Shown piece after piece: positions 10,035 through 23,263 of a stretch of 64,000 nucleotides of DNA. Origin of the DNA: Pseudomonas piscis (lineage in GTDB: Bacteria > Pseudomonadota > Gammaproteobacteria > Pseudomonadales > Pseudomonadaceae); the NCBI RefSeq assembly GCF_009380155.1, contig NZ_WHUV01000001.1:1-64000 (forward strand). The letters run 5' to 3'. A model generated the notes under the pieces. It was not told the origin of the DNA and made no database searches. It saw only the letters and a program-made list of their open reading frames with translations. Position 1 is the first letter of the stretch, and the number at the start of each line of letters is the position of its first letter. The position numbers and the translations under genes were made by a program.

Positions 10035-11641
10035 CCCTCGGCCTCCAGCAGCTCCAACTCCACCAGATAACCATTCAATCGCATATCAATTTGAGCCTCT
10101 TCCTCGGCCAGAGTCGCCAGTTCTGCCAAAGTAGCGGCCATATCTACAGTTGCTTCGGTCTCGCCGTTGTCGATATATCGCGAGATATTGAGGTTGCCGT
10201 CGTTGCTACGAATTTCGTCCAGCGTAACCACTCGGCAGTAGTTATCGACTTCAGCCTGTTGTTCAAATGCCATCTTGTGGGTGCTGACAATGCGTGTAAT
10301 ATCTTCAACGCGCAGGCTGTTCTGGGCCTTACCTTCTATGTAGTCACGACTGGCATCTATGATGATGACCTTACCCTTGAGCGAAGCGGGTTTCTGCTTG
10401 TTGAGGATCAGCACGCAAGCCGGAATACCGGTGTTATAGAACAGAGCAGAGGGCAGGCCAACAATAGCTTCAATCAAGTCACCTAGCTGGTTGCCACTCG
10501 CGGCGTCGGTGCCAAACAGCATTCCCTCGCGAATCTTGCCTTCTTCGCCGCTACGGAACAGCACACCGTGCGGCAGGATAATGCCCATGCGCCCATCGGC
10601 CTTTAGACTAGCCAGCATATGCTGGGCAAATGCAAGATCAGCATAGCCCCGTGGCGGGATGCCATAGACCAAGCGACCATAAGGGTCACTGACCTGCTTG
10701 TAGTTGGGGGCCTTGGGCTTCTTGCCACTGTCTTGCTCGTTCTCGTGACTCAGTTCCAACGGCGCCCACCAGGATTTTGCCGAGAACGGCGGATTGGCAA
10801 TCACCCGGTCGAAGGTCTTCAGGTAATCGCCGTCGAGGTGCCTGGGCTCGACCAAGGTGTCTCCGCGCTCAATGGAGGCATGCATGTTGTGCAGGTAAAG
10901 ATTGAGCTTGGCGATAGCCCAGGTGCCTAAGTTCTTTTCCTGCCCGAACAACAGCACATTAGGCTTGCCCATCAGGGTGCCATTGGGCAAAGCTGAAACA
11001 TGGTGAGCGCTCTCTACCAGCATGCCGCCGCTTCCGCAGGTGGGGTCATACACACTATGACCCGGCTGCGGGTCAATTAGCTCAACTACCAACTGCACCA
11101 CGGCCTTGGGCGTATAGAACTCGCCACCTTTTTTTCCGGCATCGTCGGCAAATTGCTTGATCAGATACTCGTAGGCATCGCCCAGCATGTCGGCCTTGTA
11201 CAGGTCGTCATTGCCCAACTTGTACTGGTTAAAGTGGCGCAGCAGACGCTGCAAAGTGGCATCCGACAGCACCCTCTTATCGCCGTACTGTGTAGCAGTC
11301 AGCACATGTTGCAGATCAGGGTTATTGGCCTCTATGGTCGCGAATGCCTTGTCGAGGGCTTCGCCAATATTCTCAGTGCGAGATATCAGATCGAACCAAC
11401 GGGCACTAATCGGAAATTTGCCCCATTTGTCCTCAATTTCATCCTGAGCATCGCCAAAGCTCAGACCTTCGTCCTTCATCAGCTTGGCAATGCGCTCTTC
11501 GAACACATCGTTGTAACGTTTGAGGAAGAGGAGGCCGAAGATGTAGTTCTTGAAGTCAGAGGAGTCGATGGAACCGCGCAGGATGTTGGCGGATTCCCAG
11601 AGCCAGGACTCCAGCGTTTCGAGTGACAGCTTGTCAGCCAT
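10031..11641 (-). CDS. hsdM: Type I DNA adenine-N6 methyltransferase subunit HsdM
   Basis: HsdM methylates adenine in the host recognition site using S-adenosylmethionine. The SAM motif YDPTCGSGGML is near residue 200 and the catalytic NPPF motif (VIANPPFSAKSWW) near residue 285. The N-terminal helical HsdM_N domain is visible (residues about 5-150). I chose the ATG at 11641 (MADKLSLETLES), which has AGGGA upstream and matches the family start; an in-frame GTG at 11668 is an alternative that adds 9 residues. It is the first gene of the operon hsdM-hsdS-ORF-hsdR-peptidase-protease. The protein is about 536 residues, normal length. Confidence 0.93.
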   Translation of the reverse strand: MADKLSLETLESWLWESANILRGSIDSSDFKNYIFGLLFLKRYNDVFEERIAKLMKDEGLSFGDAQDEIEDKWGKFPISARWFDLISRTENIGEALDKAFATIEANNPDLQHVLTATQYGDKRVLSDATLQRLLRHFNQYKLGNDDLYKADMLGDAYEYLIKQFADDAGKKGGEFYTPKAVVQLVVELIDPQPGHSVYDPTCGSGGMLVESAHHVSALPNGTLMGKPNVLLFGQEKNLGTWAIAKLNLYLHNMHASIERGDTLVEPRHLDGDYLKTFDRVIANPPFSAKSWWAPLELSHENEQDSGKKPKAPNYKQVSDPYGRLVYGIPPRGYADLAFAQHMLASLKADGRMGIILPHGVLFRSGEEGKIREGMLFGTDAASGNQLGDLIEAIVGLPSALFYNTGIPACVLILNKQKPASLKGKVIIIDASRDYIEGKAQNSLRVEDITRIVSTHKMAFEQQAEVDNYCRVVTLDEIRSNDGNLNISRYIDNGETEATVDMAATLAELATLAEEEAQIDMRLNGYLVELELLEAEG

Positions 11642-11783
11642 GGGTAAATCAATCCCTATACAAAGCACTACGCCCAGTACCTGGCGATTGCTGCCATGAC
11701 TCCTGAGCGCATCAGAAAAATGTGGGATCTATTCTACAAGTCGACGCCACTTGAAGCCCGAAAAATCAATTCCTCCTGAACGA

Positions 11784-11820
11784 CAAAACCCCGGCAGACC
11801 TTTCAGTCAACCGGGGTTTG
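11784..11820 (-). terminator. gyrB: Probable rho-independent terminator of gyrB
   Basis: The arms caaaaccccgg (11784-11794) and ccggggtttg (11811-11820) form a stem of about 10 bp with a 16-base loop. On the minus strand the stem is followed by a short TTTTGT tract. It lies downstream of the gyrB stop and ahead of hsdM, separating the core operon from the R-M operon. Confidence 0.65.
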
Positions 11821-11835
11821 AGGACAGCAGGCAAT

Positions 11836-11887
11836 TAACTTTGGCCTAACCCTCTAACTTTGGCCGAATGGGCAAATAACTTTGTCC
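11836..11887. repeat. Three short direct repeats taactttgKcc next to the gyrB stop
   Basis: Identical copies taactttggcc lie at 11836-11846 and 11855-11865, and a one-mismatch copy taactttgtcc at 11877-11887. Starts are spaced 19 and 22 bp. Clustered sub-terminal repeats of this kind are seen at the ends of some insertion sequences, so this may be an IS-end scar at the island boundary. No transposase is adjacent, so the origin is inferred. Confidence 0.5.
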
Positions 11888-11899
11888 ACCTACACCTGA

Positions 11900-15425
<3,526 letters not shown>

Positions 15426-15445
15426 CTAGCTTCTGCTGAGCATGA

Positions 15446-16549
15446 TTACAGGCGCATCGGCATGACAACGTAAGCCGAGTCGTCGTTGTCGGACTCTTGC
15501 AGCAGTGCACTGCTGTTGGAGTCGGACAGGATCAGGCGAACCTGCTCGGTGGTCATCACGCCCAGCACGTCCAGCAGGTAGCTGACGTTGAAGCCGATTT
15601 CCAACGAGCCTCCGTTGTACTCCACGCCTACTTCTTCTTCCGCTTCTTCCTGTTCCGGGTTGTTGGCCTGGATCTTCAACTGACCGCTGGCCAGCTGCAG
15701 GCGAATACCGCGGTACTTCTCGTTGGAGAGGATCGCGGTACGGCTGAAGGCCTCGCGCAGGACCTGGCGGTCACCCAGTACCAGCTTGTCGCCGCCTTTG
15801 GGCAGCACGCGCTCGTAGTCCGGGAACTTGCCGTCCACCAGTTTGGAGGTGAAGGTGAATTCACCGGTGGTGGCGCGGATGTGATGCTGGCCCAGGACGA
15901 TACTGACGTTGCCATCCGGCTCGGTGAGCAGGCGGGCCAGCTCCAGGATACCCTTGCGCGGCACGATCACCTGGTGACGATCTTGCTGGCCGATGTCGGC
16001 CTGCATCGAGCACATGGCCAGGCGGTGACCATCGGTGGCCACGGCGCGGATGATCCCGGCGGAGACTTCCAGCAACATGCCATTGAGGTAGTAGCGCACG
16101 TCCTGCTGGGCCATGGCGAAGCTGGTGCGTTCGATCAAGCGGCGCAGCTTGCTCTGCTCCAGCTGGCAGGTCAGGGAGCCTGGGCCTTCTTCCACGGTAG
16201 GGAAGTCGTTGGCCGGCAGGGTCGACAGGGTGAAGCGGCTACGGCCGGCCTTCACCACCAGCTTCTGCTCGTCGACCTTGATGTCGATCAGGGCGTCGTT
16301 GGGCAGGCTCTTGCAGATGTCCATCAGCTTGCGCGCGGGAACGGTAATTTCCCCTTGCTCGGCTGGTTCTTCAAGTTGCACGCGACCGACCAGTTCGACT
16401 TCCAGGTCGGTACCGGTCAGCGACAACTGCTGGCCTTCGACAACCAGCAGCACGTTGGAAAGCACCGGCAAGGTCTGGCGGCGTTCGACGACGCCGGCGA
16501 CCAGTTGCAGGGGTTTCAACAGGGCTTCGCGTTGAATGGTGAAATGCAT
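15446..16549 (-). CDS. dnaN: DNA polymerase III beta subunit (sliding clamp)
   Basis: The 367-residue protein begins MHFTIQREALLKPLQ and ends YVVMPMRL, the conserved ends of the beta clamp; the terminal MPMRL contributes to the hydrophobic pocket that binds partner peptides. Three similar clamp domains of about 120 residues are expected and the length fits. The clamp encircles DNA and tethers polymerase III. It lies 38 bp downstream of dnaA in the same operon. Confidence 0.98.
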   Translation of the reverse strand: MHFTIQREALLKPLQLVAGVVERRQTLPVLSNVLLVVEGQQLSLTGTDLEVELVGRVQLEEPAEQGEITVPARKLMDICKSLPNDALIDIKVDEQKLVVKAGRSRFTLSTLPANDFPTVEEGPGSLTCQLEQSKLRRLIERTSFAMAQQDVRYYLNGMLLEVSAGIIRAVATDGHRLAMCSMQADIGQQDRHQVIVPRKGILELARLLTEPDGNVSIVLGQHHIRATTGEFTFTSKLVDGKFPDYERVLPKGGDKLVLGDRQVLREAFSRTAILSNEKYRGIRLQLASGQLKIQANNPEQEEAEEEVGVEYNGGSLEIGFNVSYLLDVLGVMTTEQVRLILSDSNSSALLQESDNDDSAYVVMPMRL

Positions 16550-16587
16550 GGTCTAGTCCCTTGCCTTAATAAGCTGCGTTGGAATCA

Positions 16588-18129
16588 TCAAGTGGTCAGG
16601 GTACGCAGCAGGTTCTTGTAGTCCTCGCGGATGTCCGCGTCGGATTCCTTAAGTTCATTGATCTTGCGGCAGGCGTGCAGGACCGTGGTGTGGTCGCGAC
16701 CGCCAAACACATCGCCGATTTCCGGCAGGCTGTGGTTGGTCAGTTCCTTGGACAACGCCATGGCCACCTGGCGCGGGCGGGCGACAGAGCGCGAACGCCG
16801 CTTGGACAGCAGATCGGAAATCTTGATCTTGTAGTACTCGGCGACGGTACGCTGGATGTTATCCACAGACACCAGCTTGTCCTGCAATGCCAGCAGGTCC
16901 TTCAGGGATTCGCGAATCAGCTCGATGGTGATATCGCGGCCCATGAAGTGCGAGTGGGCAATCACCCGCTTGAGCGCGCCTTCCAGTTCACGGACGTTGG
17001 AACGGATCCGCTGGGCGATGAAGAACGCCGCATCGTGAGGCAGCTCGACCTTGGCCTGGTCGGCCTTCTTCATCAGGATCGCCACCCGGGTTTCCAGCTC
17101 CGGCGGTTCTACCGCCACCGTCAGGCCCCAGCCGAAGCGGGACTTGAGGCGCTCTTCCAGACCCTCGATCTCCTTCGGATAACGGTCGCTGGTGAGAATC
17201 ACCTGCTGGCCGCCTTCAAGAAGGGCGTTGAAAGTGTGGAAGAACTCTTCCTGGGAACGTTCTTTTCGCGCGAAGAACTGGATATCGTCGATCAGCAGTG
17301 CGTCCACCGAACGGTAGAAGCGCTTGAATTCGTTGATGGCGTTGAGCTGCAACGCCTTGACCATATCCGCCACGAAGCGCTCGGAATGCAGGTACACGAC
17401 CTTGGCATTCGGGTTCTTCTTCAGCAGGTGGTTACCCACAGCGTGCATCAAGTGGGTCTTACCCAGGCCGACGCCCCCATAAAGGAAGAGCGGGTTGTAG
17501 CCATGCTTGGGGTTGTCCGCTACCTGCCAGGCCGCAGCACGGGCCAGCTGGTTGGACTTGCCCTCGACGAAGTTCTCGAAAGTGAAGGTGCGATTCAGGT
17601 AGCTGGTGTGCTTGAGCGCGCCTTCCACCTGGACGGTGCGCTGTTCGGTGCGTACCGGAGCCTGTTGCGAACTGGCTCCCGCCATGGGGTCGAAGCTGTC
17701 TCGAGAGGGTTCTTCGCTGGTTTCCTCGGCCTTCTGCTCGACGGCCTTCTTGGCCGGGGCAGGAGTCGGTGCCGGAGCTGGCGCAACAGGCTCGGCAGCC
17801 GCTTTGGCCGCAGCAGCTGCCTGCAACGCCTGGGAAGCAGCTGCAGCCAACGGCGCATTGGGCGCGGCGCGCGGAGCCGAGCTGCGCTTGCTGCCTATTA
17901 ATAAGGAAAGAACCGGCGCCATACCGTTGCCGTGTTCATCCAGCAACTCGAGCACGCGGCCCAGGTACTTTTCATTGACCCAATCGAGAACGAAACGATT
18001 CGGTGCGTAGACACGCAACTCGTCGCCTTCGGCTTCGACCTGTAGCGGACGGATCCAAGTGTTGAATTGTTGGGCAGGCAGCTCATCACGCAGAAGCTCC
18101 ACGCACTGCTGCCAAAGTTCCACTGACAC
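16588..18129 (-). CDS. dnaA: Chromosomal replication initiator DnaA
   Basis: DnaA binds TTATCCACA boxes in oriC and opens the duplex. The 513-residue protein has the N-terminal domain ([17 protein letters not shown]), a long Ala/Pro-rich linker (about 90-165), the AAA+ core with Walker [14 protein letters not shown] and Walker [10 protein letters not shown], and the C-terminal DNA-binding signature [15 protein letters not shown] chose the GTG at 18129, preceded by AGGGGATATCC, because it gives the conserved N-terminus; the frame extends upstream to 18204 without family similarity. A perfect DnaA box lies inside the gene at 16859-16867. The gene faces away from oriC. Confidence 0.98.
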   Translation of the reverse strand: MSVELWQQCVELLRDELPAQQFNTWIRPLQVEAEGDELRVYAPNRFVLDWVNEKYLGRVLELLDEHGNGMAPVLSLLIGSKRSSAPRAAPNAPLAAAASQALQAAAAAKAAAEPVAPAPAPTPAPAKKAVEQKAEETSEEPSRDSFDPMAGASSQQAPVRTEQRTVQVEGALKHTSYLNRTFTFENFVEGKSNQLARAAAWQVADNPKHGYNPLFLYGGVGLGKTHLMHAVGNHLLKKNPNAKVVYLHSERFVADMVKALQLNAINEFKRFYRSVDALLIDDIQFFARKERSQEEFFHTFNALLEGGQQVILTSDRYPKEIEGLEERLKSRFGWGLTVAVEPPELETRVAILMKKADQAKVELPHDAAFFIAQRIRSNVRELEGALKRVIAHSHFMGRDITIELIRESLKDLLALQDKLVSVDNIQRTVAEYYKIKISDLLSKRRSRSVARPRQVAMALSKELTNHSLPEIGDVFGGRDHTTVLHACRKINELKESDADIREDYKNLLRTLTT

Positions 18130-18600
18130 GGATATCCCCTGAGTTGAAAGCCGGTGAGGCAAAAACAAGCGGCCATTGTAACGGTCAGCCGTCCACTTAT
18201 CCACATGTAGCGTGTCGCCAGGGCACTAAGAATCAATGCCTTAACCCGAATAAACACGACCAGCGGTATGTGCATAAGCTCTGTGGATAACCAGGCTTGA
18301 GATCTATGCACAACTCGGGGTCAAACCCAGTGGATAAATCGTCTGTGGATAACAAGCTTTTCCGCACACAGCTTTTCCGCCCTCGCAGCACAGGTAAAGC
18401 ACGGTTTCTCAACCGTGTTGTCATTCTCTGTACAGTACGAAATAGAAGGGCTTAAGCTAGTTATCCACAGATAGGGCCTTGCTAAGCTTTTATAAGCTCT
18501 ACAGAAAAGCTTTAATACTTTCCTTCTCTATTTTTATATCTGGCTGGACCTGGTCCACAAGCCCGAAATCCGGACATACATAGATAAAGGAAACCTTGGT
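18130..18600. other. oriC: oriC: chromosomal origin of replication
   Basis: The rpmH-dnaA intergenic region is the known origin position in Pseudomonas. Perfect DnaA boxes lie at 18197-18205 (+), 18282-18290 (-), 18344-18352 (-) and 18461-18469 (+), with a near-match agtggataa at 18329-18337. An AT-rich stretch at about 18485-18545 (including tttttatatc) is a good candidate for the unwinding element. The dnaA promoter must also lie here. No ORF with family similarity is present. Confidence 0.92.
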
Positions 18601-18606
18601 TGGAAA

Positions 18607-18635
18607 TTGACCTAGAGGCTTGCTTTCTCTAGAAT
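18607..18635 (+). promoter_or_regulatory. rpmH: Sigma-70-type promoter for rpmH-rnpA
   Basis: A -35 element TTGACC (18607-18612) and a -10 element TAGAAT (18630-18635) are separated by 17 bp. The predicted start is near 18642, about 54 bp ahead of the rpmH ATG. Confidence 0.7.
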
Positions 18636-18695
18636 CGCCGATCTCTTAAAACGGGGGCCATTCCGGCCCGTTGTGGACGAACCAGGTAACACGAC

Positions 18696-18830
18696 ATGAA
18701 ACGTACTTTCCAACCAAGCACTATCAAACGCGCTCGTACCCACGGTTTCCGTGCTCGCATGGCCACCAAGAACGGTCGTGCCGTCCTGTCGCGTCGTCGC
18801 GCCAAAGGCCGTGCACGTCTGGCAGTTTGA
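18696..18830 (+). CDS. rpmH: 50S ribosomal protein L34
   Basis: The 44-residue, highly basic protein starts [19 protein letters not shown] and ends RARLAV, the conserved L34 sequence. It is a component of the large ribosomal subunit. The ATG at 18696 follows a CAGGTAA site. It begins the operon that runs away from oriC and lies 16 bp before rnpA. Confidence 0.98.
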   Translation: MKRTFQPSTIKRARTHGFRARMATKNGRAVLSRRRAKGRARLAV

Positions 18831-18846
18831 TAATCCGGCACTGGAG

Positions 18847-19248
18847 GTGAGTCAGGACTTCAGTCGGGAAAAGCGTCTGCTTACTCCTCGACACTTCAAG
18901 GCAGTCTTTGACTCCCCTACCGGCAAGGTTCCGGGGAAAAATCTCCTGCTCCTTGCTCGCGACAACGATCTTGATCATCCCCGCCTGGGGCTCGTGATCG
19001 GAAAGAAGAGCGTAAAGCTCTCCGTTGAACGCAATCGTCTCAAGCGTCTGATGCGCGAATCGTTTCGTCTTCACCAGGATTCACTGGTTGGATGGGATAT
19101 CGTTATCGTCGCGCGCAAAGGTTTGGGCGACGTAGAAAACCCTGAATTGATCCAGCATTTCGGTAAACTCTGGAAACGCCTGGCCCGTAACAAGCCGGCA
19201 TCCGTAGTCAAATCCGAAACTGTAGGGGTAGACAGTCCCGATGCGTAA
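18847..19248 (+). CDS. rnpA: Ribonuclease P protein component
   Basis: RnpA assists the RNase P RNA in removing 5' leaders from pre-tRNAs. The 133-residue protein has the RNR signature [16 protein letters not shown] (about residues 59-73) and the N-terminal REKRLL. I chose the GTG at 18847 (reading [12 protein letters not shown]), since it matches the family start; the frame extends upstream through rpmH and that part is not real. The 3' end overlaps yidD by 8 bp. Confidence 0.96.
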   Translation: MSQDFSREKRLLTPRHFKAVFDSPTGKVPGKNLLLLARDNDLDHPRLGLVIGKKSVKLSVERNRLKRLMRESFRLHQDSLVGWDIVIVARKGLGDVENPELIQHFGKLWKRLARNKPASVVKSETVGVDSPDA

Positions 19249-19486
19249 ACTGGCACTCGTTCCGATCCAGTTTTACCGCTATGCCATTAGTCCTCTGATG
19301 GCCGACCACTGTCGTTTTCACCCCAGTTGTTCCTGCTATGCGTTGGAAGCCATCGAAACCCATGGCCTTCTGCGCGGTGGTTGGCTGACCTTTCGTCGTT
19401 TAGGTCGCTGTCATCCATGGAATCCCGGTGGTTATGACCCGGTTCCACCTATCCCCACCTCCCGTTCTTCTTCGATGGCCGAGTAA
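19241..19486 (+). CDS. yidD: Membrane protein insertion efficiency factor YidD
   Basis: The 81-residue protein has the YidD cysteine-rich core [19 protein letters not shown] and the [10 protein letters not shown] tail. YidD is a small peripheral inner-membrane protein that aids YidC-dependent insertion. It overlaps the end of rnpA by 8 bp and ends 2 bp before yidC, the standard arrangement. Confidence 0.96.
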   Translation: MRKLALVPIQFYRYAISPLMADHCRFHPSCSCYALEAIETHGLLRGGWLTFRRLGRCHPWNPGGYDPVPPIPTSRSSSMAE

Positions 19487-19488
19487 TC

Positions 19489-21189
19489 ATGGATATCAAA
19501 CGCACGATCCTGATCGTCGCCCTGGCAATCGTGTCCTATGTCATGGTTCTGAAATGGAACCAGGATTATGGCCAGGCTGCCCTGCCGACTCAGAATGTTG
19601 CTTCCAGCACGACCACCCCGGGCTTGCCGGACACGCCAACCGGCACTCCAGCCGCCAATGACGACATTCCGCGTGCGGCCAGCGATACCGCTGCACCTGC
19701 CGAAGTGCCAGTGGCTGCAAGCAAAGATCTCATCCAGATCAAAACGGATGTGCTCGACCTCGCCGTCGATCCACAAGGTGGGGATATCGCACAACTGCGC
19801 CTACCTCTGTACCCACGTCGCCAGGACCATCCGGAAATTCCTTTCCAGTTGTTCGACAACGGCAACGAGCGGACCTACCTGGCCCAAAGCGGCCTGATCG
19901 GCAGCAACGGCCCGGACGCCAATCCGGCTGGCCGACCGATCTACTCCTCGGAGAAGAAAAGTTATCAACTGGCTGACGGTCAGGACCAACTCGTGGTCGA
20001 CCTGAAGTTCAGCAAGGACGGCGTCAACTACATCAAGCGTTTCACCCTCAAGCGCGGCCTGTACGACATCACCGTTTCCTACCTGATCGACAACGAAAGT
20101 GCACAACCCTGGACTGGTGCGATGTTCGCCCAGCTCAAGCGCGACGCCAGTTCCGATCCATCCTCCAGCACCGCCACCGGCACTGCGACTTACCTGGGCG
20201 CCGCCCTGTGGACAAGTTCCGAGCCGTATAAAAAAGTGTCCATGAAAGACATGGACAAGGTGAACGAGGACAAGAGCAAGGCCCCGATCACTGAAAGCGT
20301 ACAAGGTGGCTGGGTAGCCTGGCTGCAGCACTACTTCGTGACCGCCTGGATTCCGCCAAAGGGCGAGAACAACCAGGTACTGGCGCGCAAGGACAGCAAA
20401 GGCAACTACATCATTGGCTACACCGGTCCTTCGATCACCGTAGCTCCTGGTGCCAAGCTCGAGACCAGCGCCATCCTGTATGCCGGTCCGAAGAGCCAAG
20501 CCGTCCTGAAAGAGTTGTCCCCAGGTCTGGAACTGACCGTGGACTACGGTTTCCTGTGGTTCATTGCCCAGCCGATCTTCTGGCTGCTGCAACATATCCA
20601 CAGCCTGGTGGGTAACTGGGGCTGGTCGATCATCTTCCTGACCATGCTGATCAAGGGCATCTTCTTCCCGCTGTCGGCTGCCAGCTACAAATCCATGGCC
20701 CGCATGCGTGCAGTAGCGCCGAAGTTGGCCGCGCTGAAAGAGAAGTTCGGTGACGATCGCCAGAAGATGTCCCAGGCGATGATGGAGCTGTACAAGAAAG
20801 AGAAGATCAATCCGCTGGGCGGCTGCTTGCCGATCCTGGTCCAGATGCCGGTCTTCCTGTCCCTGTACTGGGTACTCCTGGAAAGCGTGGAAATGCGCCA
20901 GGCGCCGTTCATGCTGTGGATTACCGACCTGTCGATCAAGGATCCGTTCTTCATCCTGCCGATCATCATGGGCGCCACCATGTTCATCCAGCAGCAGCTG
21001 AACCCGACTCCGCCGGATCCGATGCAGGCCAAGGTGATGAAAATGATGCCAATCATCTTCACCTTCTTCTTCCTGTGGTTCCCTGCTGGCCTGGTGCTGT
21101 ACTGGGTAGTGAACAACTGCCTGTCGATCGCCCAACAGTGGTACATCACCCGTAGGATCGAAGCTGCTACCAAGAAAGCAGCGGCCTGA
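19489..21189 (+). CDS. yidC: Membrane protein insertase YidC (Oxa1 family)
   Basis: YidC inserts and folds inner-membrane proteins, alone or with SecYEG. The 566-residue protein has an N-terminal membrane anchor (TILIVALAIVSYVMVL), a large periplasmic domain to about residue 345, and the C-terminal Oxa1 core with about five membrane segments. MARMRAVAPKLAALKEKFG is the conserved cytoplasmic loop. The basic C-terminus (RRIEAATKKAA) is typical. It is the last gene of rpmH-rnpA-yidD-yidC before a clear terminator. Confidence 0.97.
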   Translation: MDIKRTILIVALAIVSYVMVLKWNQDYGQAALPTQNVASSTTTPGLPDTPTGTPAANDDIPRAASDTAAPAEVPVAASKDLIQIKTDVLDLAVDPQGGDIAQLRLPLYPRRQDHPEIPFQLFDNGNERTYLAQSGLIGSNGPDANPAGRPIYSSEKKSYQLADGQDQLVVDLKFSKDGVNYIKRFTLKRGLYDITVSYLIDNESAQPWTGAMFAQLKRDASSDPSSSTATGTATYLGAALWTSSEPYKKVSMKDMDKVNEDKSKAPITESVQGGWVAWLQHYFVTAWIPPKGENNQVLARKDSKGNYIIGYTGPSITVAPGAKLETSAILYAGPKSQAVLKELSPGLELTVDYGFLWFIAQPIFWLLQHIHSLVGNWGWSIIFLTMLIKGIFFPLSAASYKSMARMRAVAPKLAALKEKFGDDRQKMSQAMMELYKKEKINPLGGCLPILVQMPVFLSLYWVLLESVEMRQAPFMLWITDLSIKDPFFILPIIMGATMFIQQQLNPTPPDPMQAKVMKMMPIIFTFFFLWFPAGLVLYWVVNNCLSIAQQWYITRRIEAATKKAAA

Positions 21190-21212
21190 CCTACTCTGTG
21201 GATAACCACACA

Positions 21213-21238
21213 AGACGCCCCCTAGTGGGGCGTTTTGC
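21213..21238 (+). terminator. Rho-independent terminator after yidC
   Basis: The stem gacgcccc / ggggcgt around a ctagt loop is followed by TTTT. It lies about 25 bp after the yidC stop, with a perfect DnaA box (21197-21205) just ahead of it. Confidence 0.8.
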
Positions 21239-21268
21239 TATCTGTCACTTTTGTCTGGATGTCTGGTT

Positions 21269-22639
21269 ATGAATGTCCCTCGTGAAACCATCGCCGCCAT
21301 CGCCACCGCCCAGGGACGCGGTGGCGTGGGCATCGTGCGGATCTCCGGGCCGTTGGCGGCAACGGCTGCCGCGGCCATCAGCGGCCGTGAACTCAAGCCG
21401 CGGTTTGCCCATTACGGAGCCTTTCTCGGCGGGCAAGGTGAAGTCCTGGACGAGGGCATTGCCCTGTATTTCCCGGGCCCTAACTCCTTCACTGGTGAAG
21501 ATGTACTGGAGTTGCAGGGCCATGGCGGCCCCATCGTCCTCGACATGCTCCTGCAACGTTGCCTGGAACTGGGTTGCCGGCTGGCCAGGCCCGGGGAGTT
21601 CAGCGAACGCGCCTTCCTCAACGACAAGCTCGACCTGGCCCAGGCCGAGGCGATCGCCGATCTGATCGAGGCCAGTTCTGCACAGGCGGCCCGCAATGCC
21701 CTGCGCTCGCTGCAGGGGGCTTTCTCCCAGCGCGTACATCACTTGACCGAACAACTGATCGCACTGCGCATCTATGTCGAAGCCGCCATCGATTTTCCCG
21801 AGGAGGAAATCGACTTCCTTGCCGATGGCCATGTACTCGGCATGCTCGATGCTGTACGCGAGGAGTTGTCCACAGTACTGCGCGAAGCCGGGCAGGGCGC
21901 CTTGCTGCGCGATGGCATGACCGTGGTGATTGCCGGTCGTCCGAATGCCGGCAAGTCGAGCCTGCTCAATGCCCTGGCCGGTCGCGAAGCGGCCATCGTC
22001 ACCGACATCGCCGGTACTACCCGGGACATCCTGCGCGAACATATCCACATCGATGGCATGCCGCTGCATGTAGTGGATACCGCTGGCCTGCGGGATACCG
22101 AGGACCAGGTGGAAAAAATCGGTGTCGAACGAGCGCTCAAGGCCATTGGTGAAGCCGACCGAGTATTGCTGGTGGTCGACGCTACTGCCGCCGAGGCGGT
22201 CGATCCCTTCGCCTTGTGGCCCGAGTTCCTGCAGCAGCGCCCGGATCCGGCCAAGGTCACCCTGATTCGCAACAAGGCCGACCTGAGCGGCGAACCCATC
22301 GCCCTGGAAACCTGTGAAGACGGCCATGTCACCATCAGCCTCAGTGCAATGGCCGCAGGCCCGGGCCTGGAATTGTTGCGCGAGCACCTGAAGGCTTGCA
22401 TGGGATATGAACAAACCTCCGAAAGCAGCTTCAGTGCACGCCGCCGGCATCTGGAAGCGCTGCGCTACGCCAATGCGGCGCTGGAGCATGGCCGGGCCCA
22501 GCTGACCCTGGCTGGTGCGGGCGAATTGTTGGCCGAAGACCTGCGTCAGGCCCAGCAATTCCTCGGAGAAATAACCGGGGCCTTCAGCTCCGACGACTTG
22601 CTGGGACGAATCTTCTCCAGCTTCTGTATCGGCAAGTAA
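21269..22639 (+). CDS. mnmE: tRNA modification GTPase MnmE (TrmE)
   Basis: MnmE, with MnmG, makes the 5-carboxymethylaminomethyl group on U34 of certain tRNAs. The 456-residue protein has the N-terminal folate-binding domain ([19 protein letters not shown]) and a G domain with [25 protein letters not shown] and NKAD. It ends in the essential CIGK. The ATG at 21269 ([11 protein letters not shown]) gives the family start; an upstream in-frame extension to 21251 is less likely. Transcription probably starts just before it, after the yidC terminator. Confidence 0.97.
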   Translation: MNVPRETIAAIATAQGRGGVGIVRISGPLAATAAAAISGRELKPRFAHYGAFLGGQGEVLDEGIALYFPGPNSFTGEDVLELQGHGGPIVLDMLLQRCLELGCRLARPGEFSERAFLNDKLDLAQAEAIADLIEASSAQAARNALRSLQGAFSQRVHHLTEQLIALRIYVEAAIDFPEEEIDFLADGHVLGMLDAVREELSTVLREAGQGALLRDGMTVVIAGRPNAGKSSLLNALAGREAAIVTDIAGTTRDILREHIHIDGMPLHVVDTAGLRDTEDQVEKIGVERALKAIGEADRVLLVVDATAAEAVDPFALWPEFLQQRPDPAKVTLIRNKADLSGEPIALETCEDGHVTISLSAMAAGPGLELLREHLKACMGYEQTSESSFSARRRHLEALRYANAALEHGRAQLTLAGAGELLAEDLRQAQQFLGEITGAFSSDDLLGRIFSSFCIGK

Positions 22640-22651
22640 TCCTGCCCCTCC

Positions 22652-22677
22652 CTACCCGGCCAACAAGGCCGGGTAGC
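22652..22677 (+). terminator. Hairpin after mnmE (possible terminator)
   Basis: The 10-bp perfect arms ctacccggcc (22652-22661) and ggccgggtag (22668-22677) flank a 6-base loop about 12 bp after the mnmE stop. There is no T tract, so it may be a weak terminator or an mRNA-stabilising hairpin. Confidence 0.5.
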
Positions 22678-22839
22678 GCCTGTAGACCGGCACCTGCTCG
22701 CCCTGTCTACGGCGTTTCCTACCCCCGTGCGGTTATCCCGGTGCCTCCACTCATATGCCAAAGGCATCTGGGTTGCCCTGCAATTTTTCGATCCATACCT
22801 CTGGAAAGGCTTGCGCTCTGAGCTCTAGCGCATCGACGA

Positions 22840-23140
22840 GGCATTTTTCTGTGGATTAAGCCCTGTGAATAACTGCCCTTCAGCACAGTTGATAACCCAG
22901 CCTCAAAGCTGAGGAGAATCGGCTCTGTGGATAAGCAGCACATTAATCCACAGGCTTAAACCGGTTATCCAACGGCCTCCATGATACCTAACCACAGAGT
23001 TTAAAATCTCTGTACACCATGAAAATAAAGGCTTGTAGAAATCTATCCACAGATAGGCAGGGGTATAAGAATAAACATAAAAACAAGGTTTTAATAAATT
23101 TCTTTCTTTTTAATTTCTATTGTCCGCTGGTCATCCACAG
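22840..23140. other. Origin-like region upstream of mnmG: DnaA-box cluster plus AT-rich tract
   Basis: This 0.6-kb gap between mnmE and mnmG has no gene. It holds one perfect DnaA box (22926-22934, minus) and several near-matches: 22850-22858, 22864-22872, 22944-22952, 22965-22973, 23043-23051 and 23131-23139. A strongly AT-rich stretch lies at about 23060-23122. The arrangement mirrors oriC, 4.5 kb away. Whether it acts as a second origin, a DnaA reservoir or only part of mnmG control cannot be told from sequence. Confidence 0.6.
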
Positions 23141-23163
23141 CTGGTTAAATTTTGTGCAAAGGG

Positions 23164-23192
23164 TTCTTTAGAAAGGTCGAAGTCCCTATACT
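23164..23192 (+). promoter_or_regulatory. mnmG: Probable mnmG promoter
   Basis: A good -10 element TATACT (23187-23192) lies 17 bp after a poor -35 (TTCTTT, 23164-23169). It is about 70 bp ahead of the mnmG start and beside the DnaA-box cluster, so DnaA control is possible. Confidence 0.45.
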
Positions 23193-23263
23193 TGCCGCCT
23201 TGGTCCAGAAACCAACCCAACAACCATTCCTAATTACTCCTACTTGAAGCAGGCACGAGGTGC

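Noticed and set aside
21269..22639. Minus-strand 437-codon frame across mnmE
   Set aside because: Antisense shadow of mnmE.
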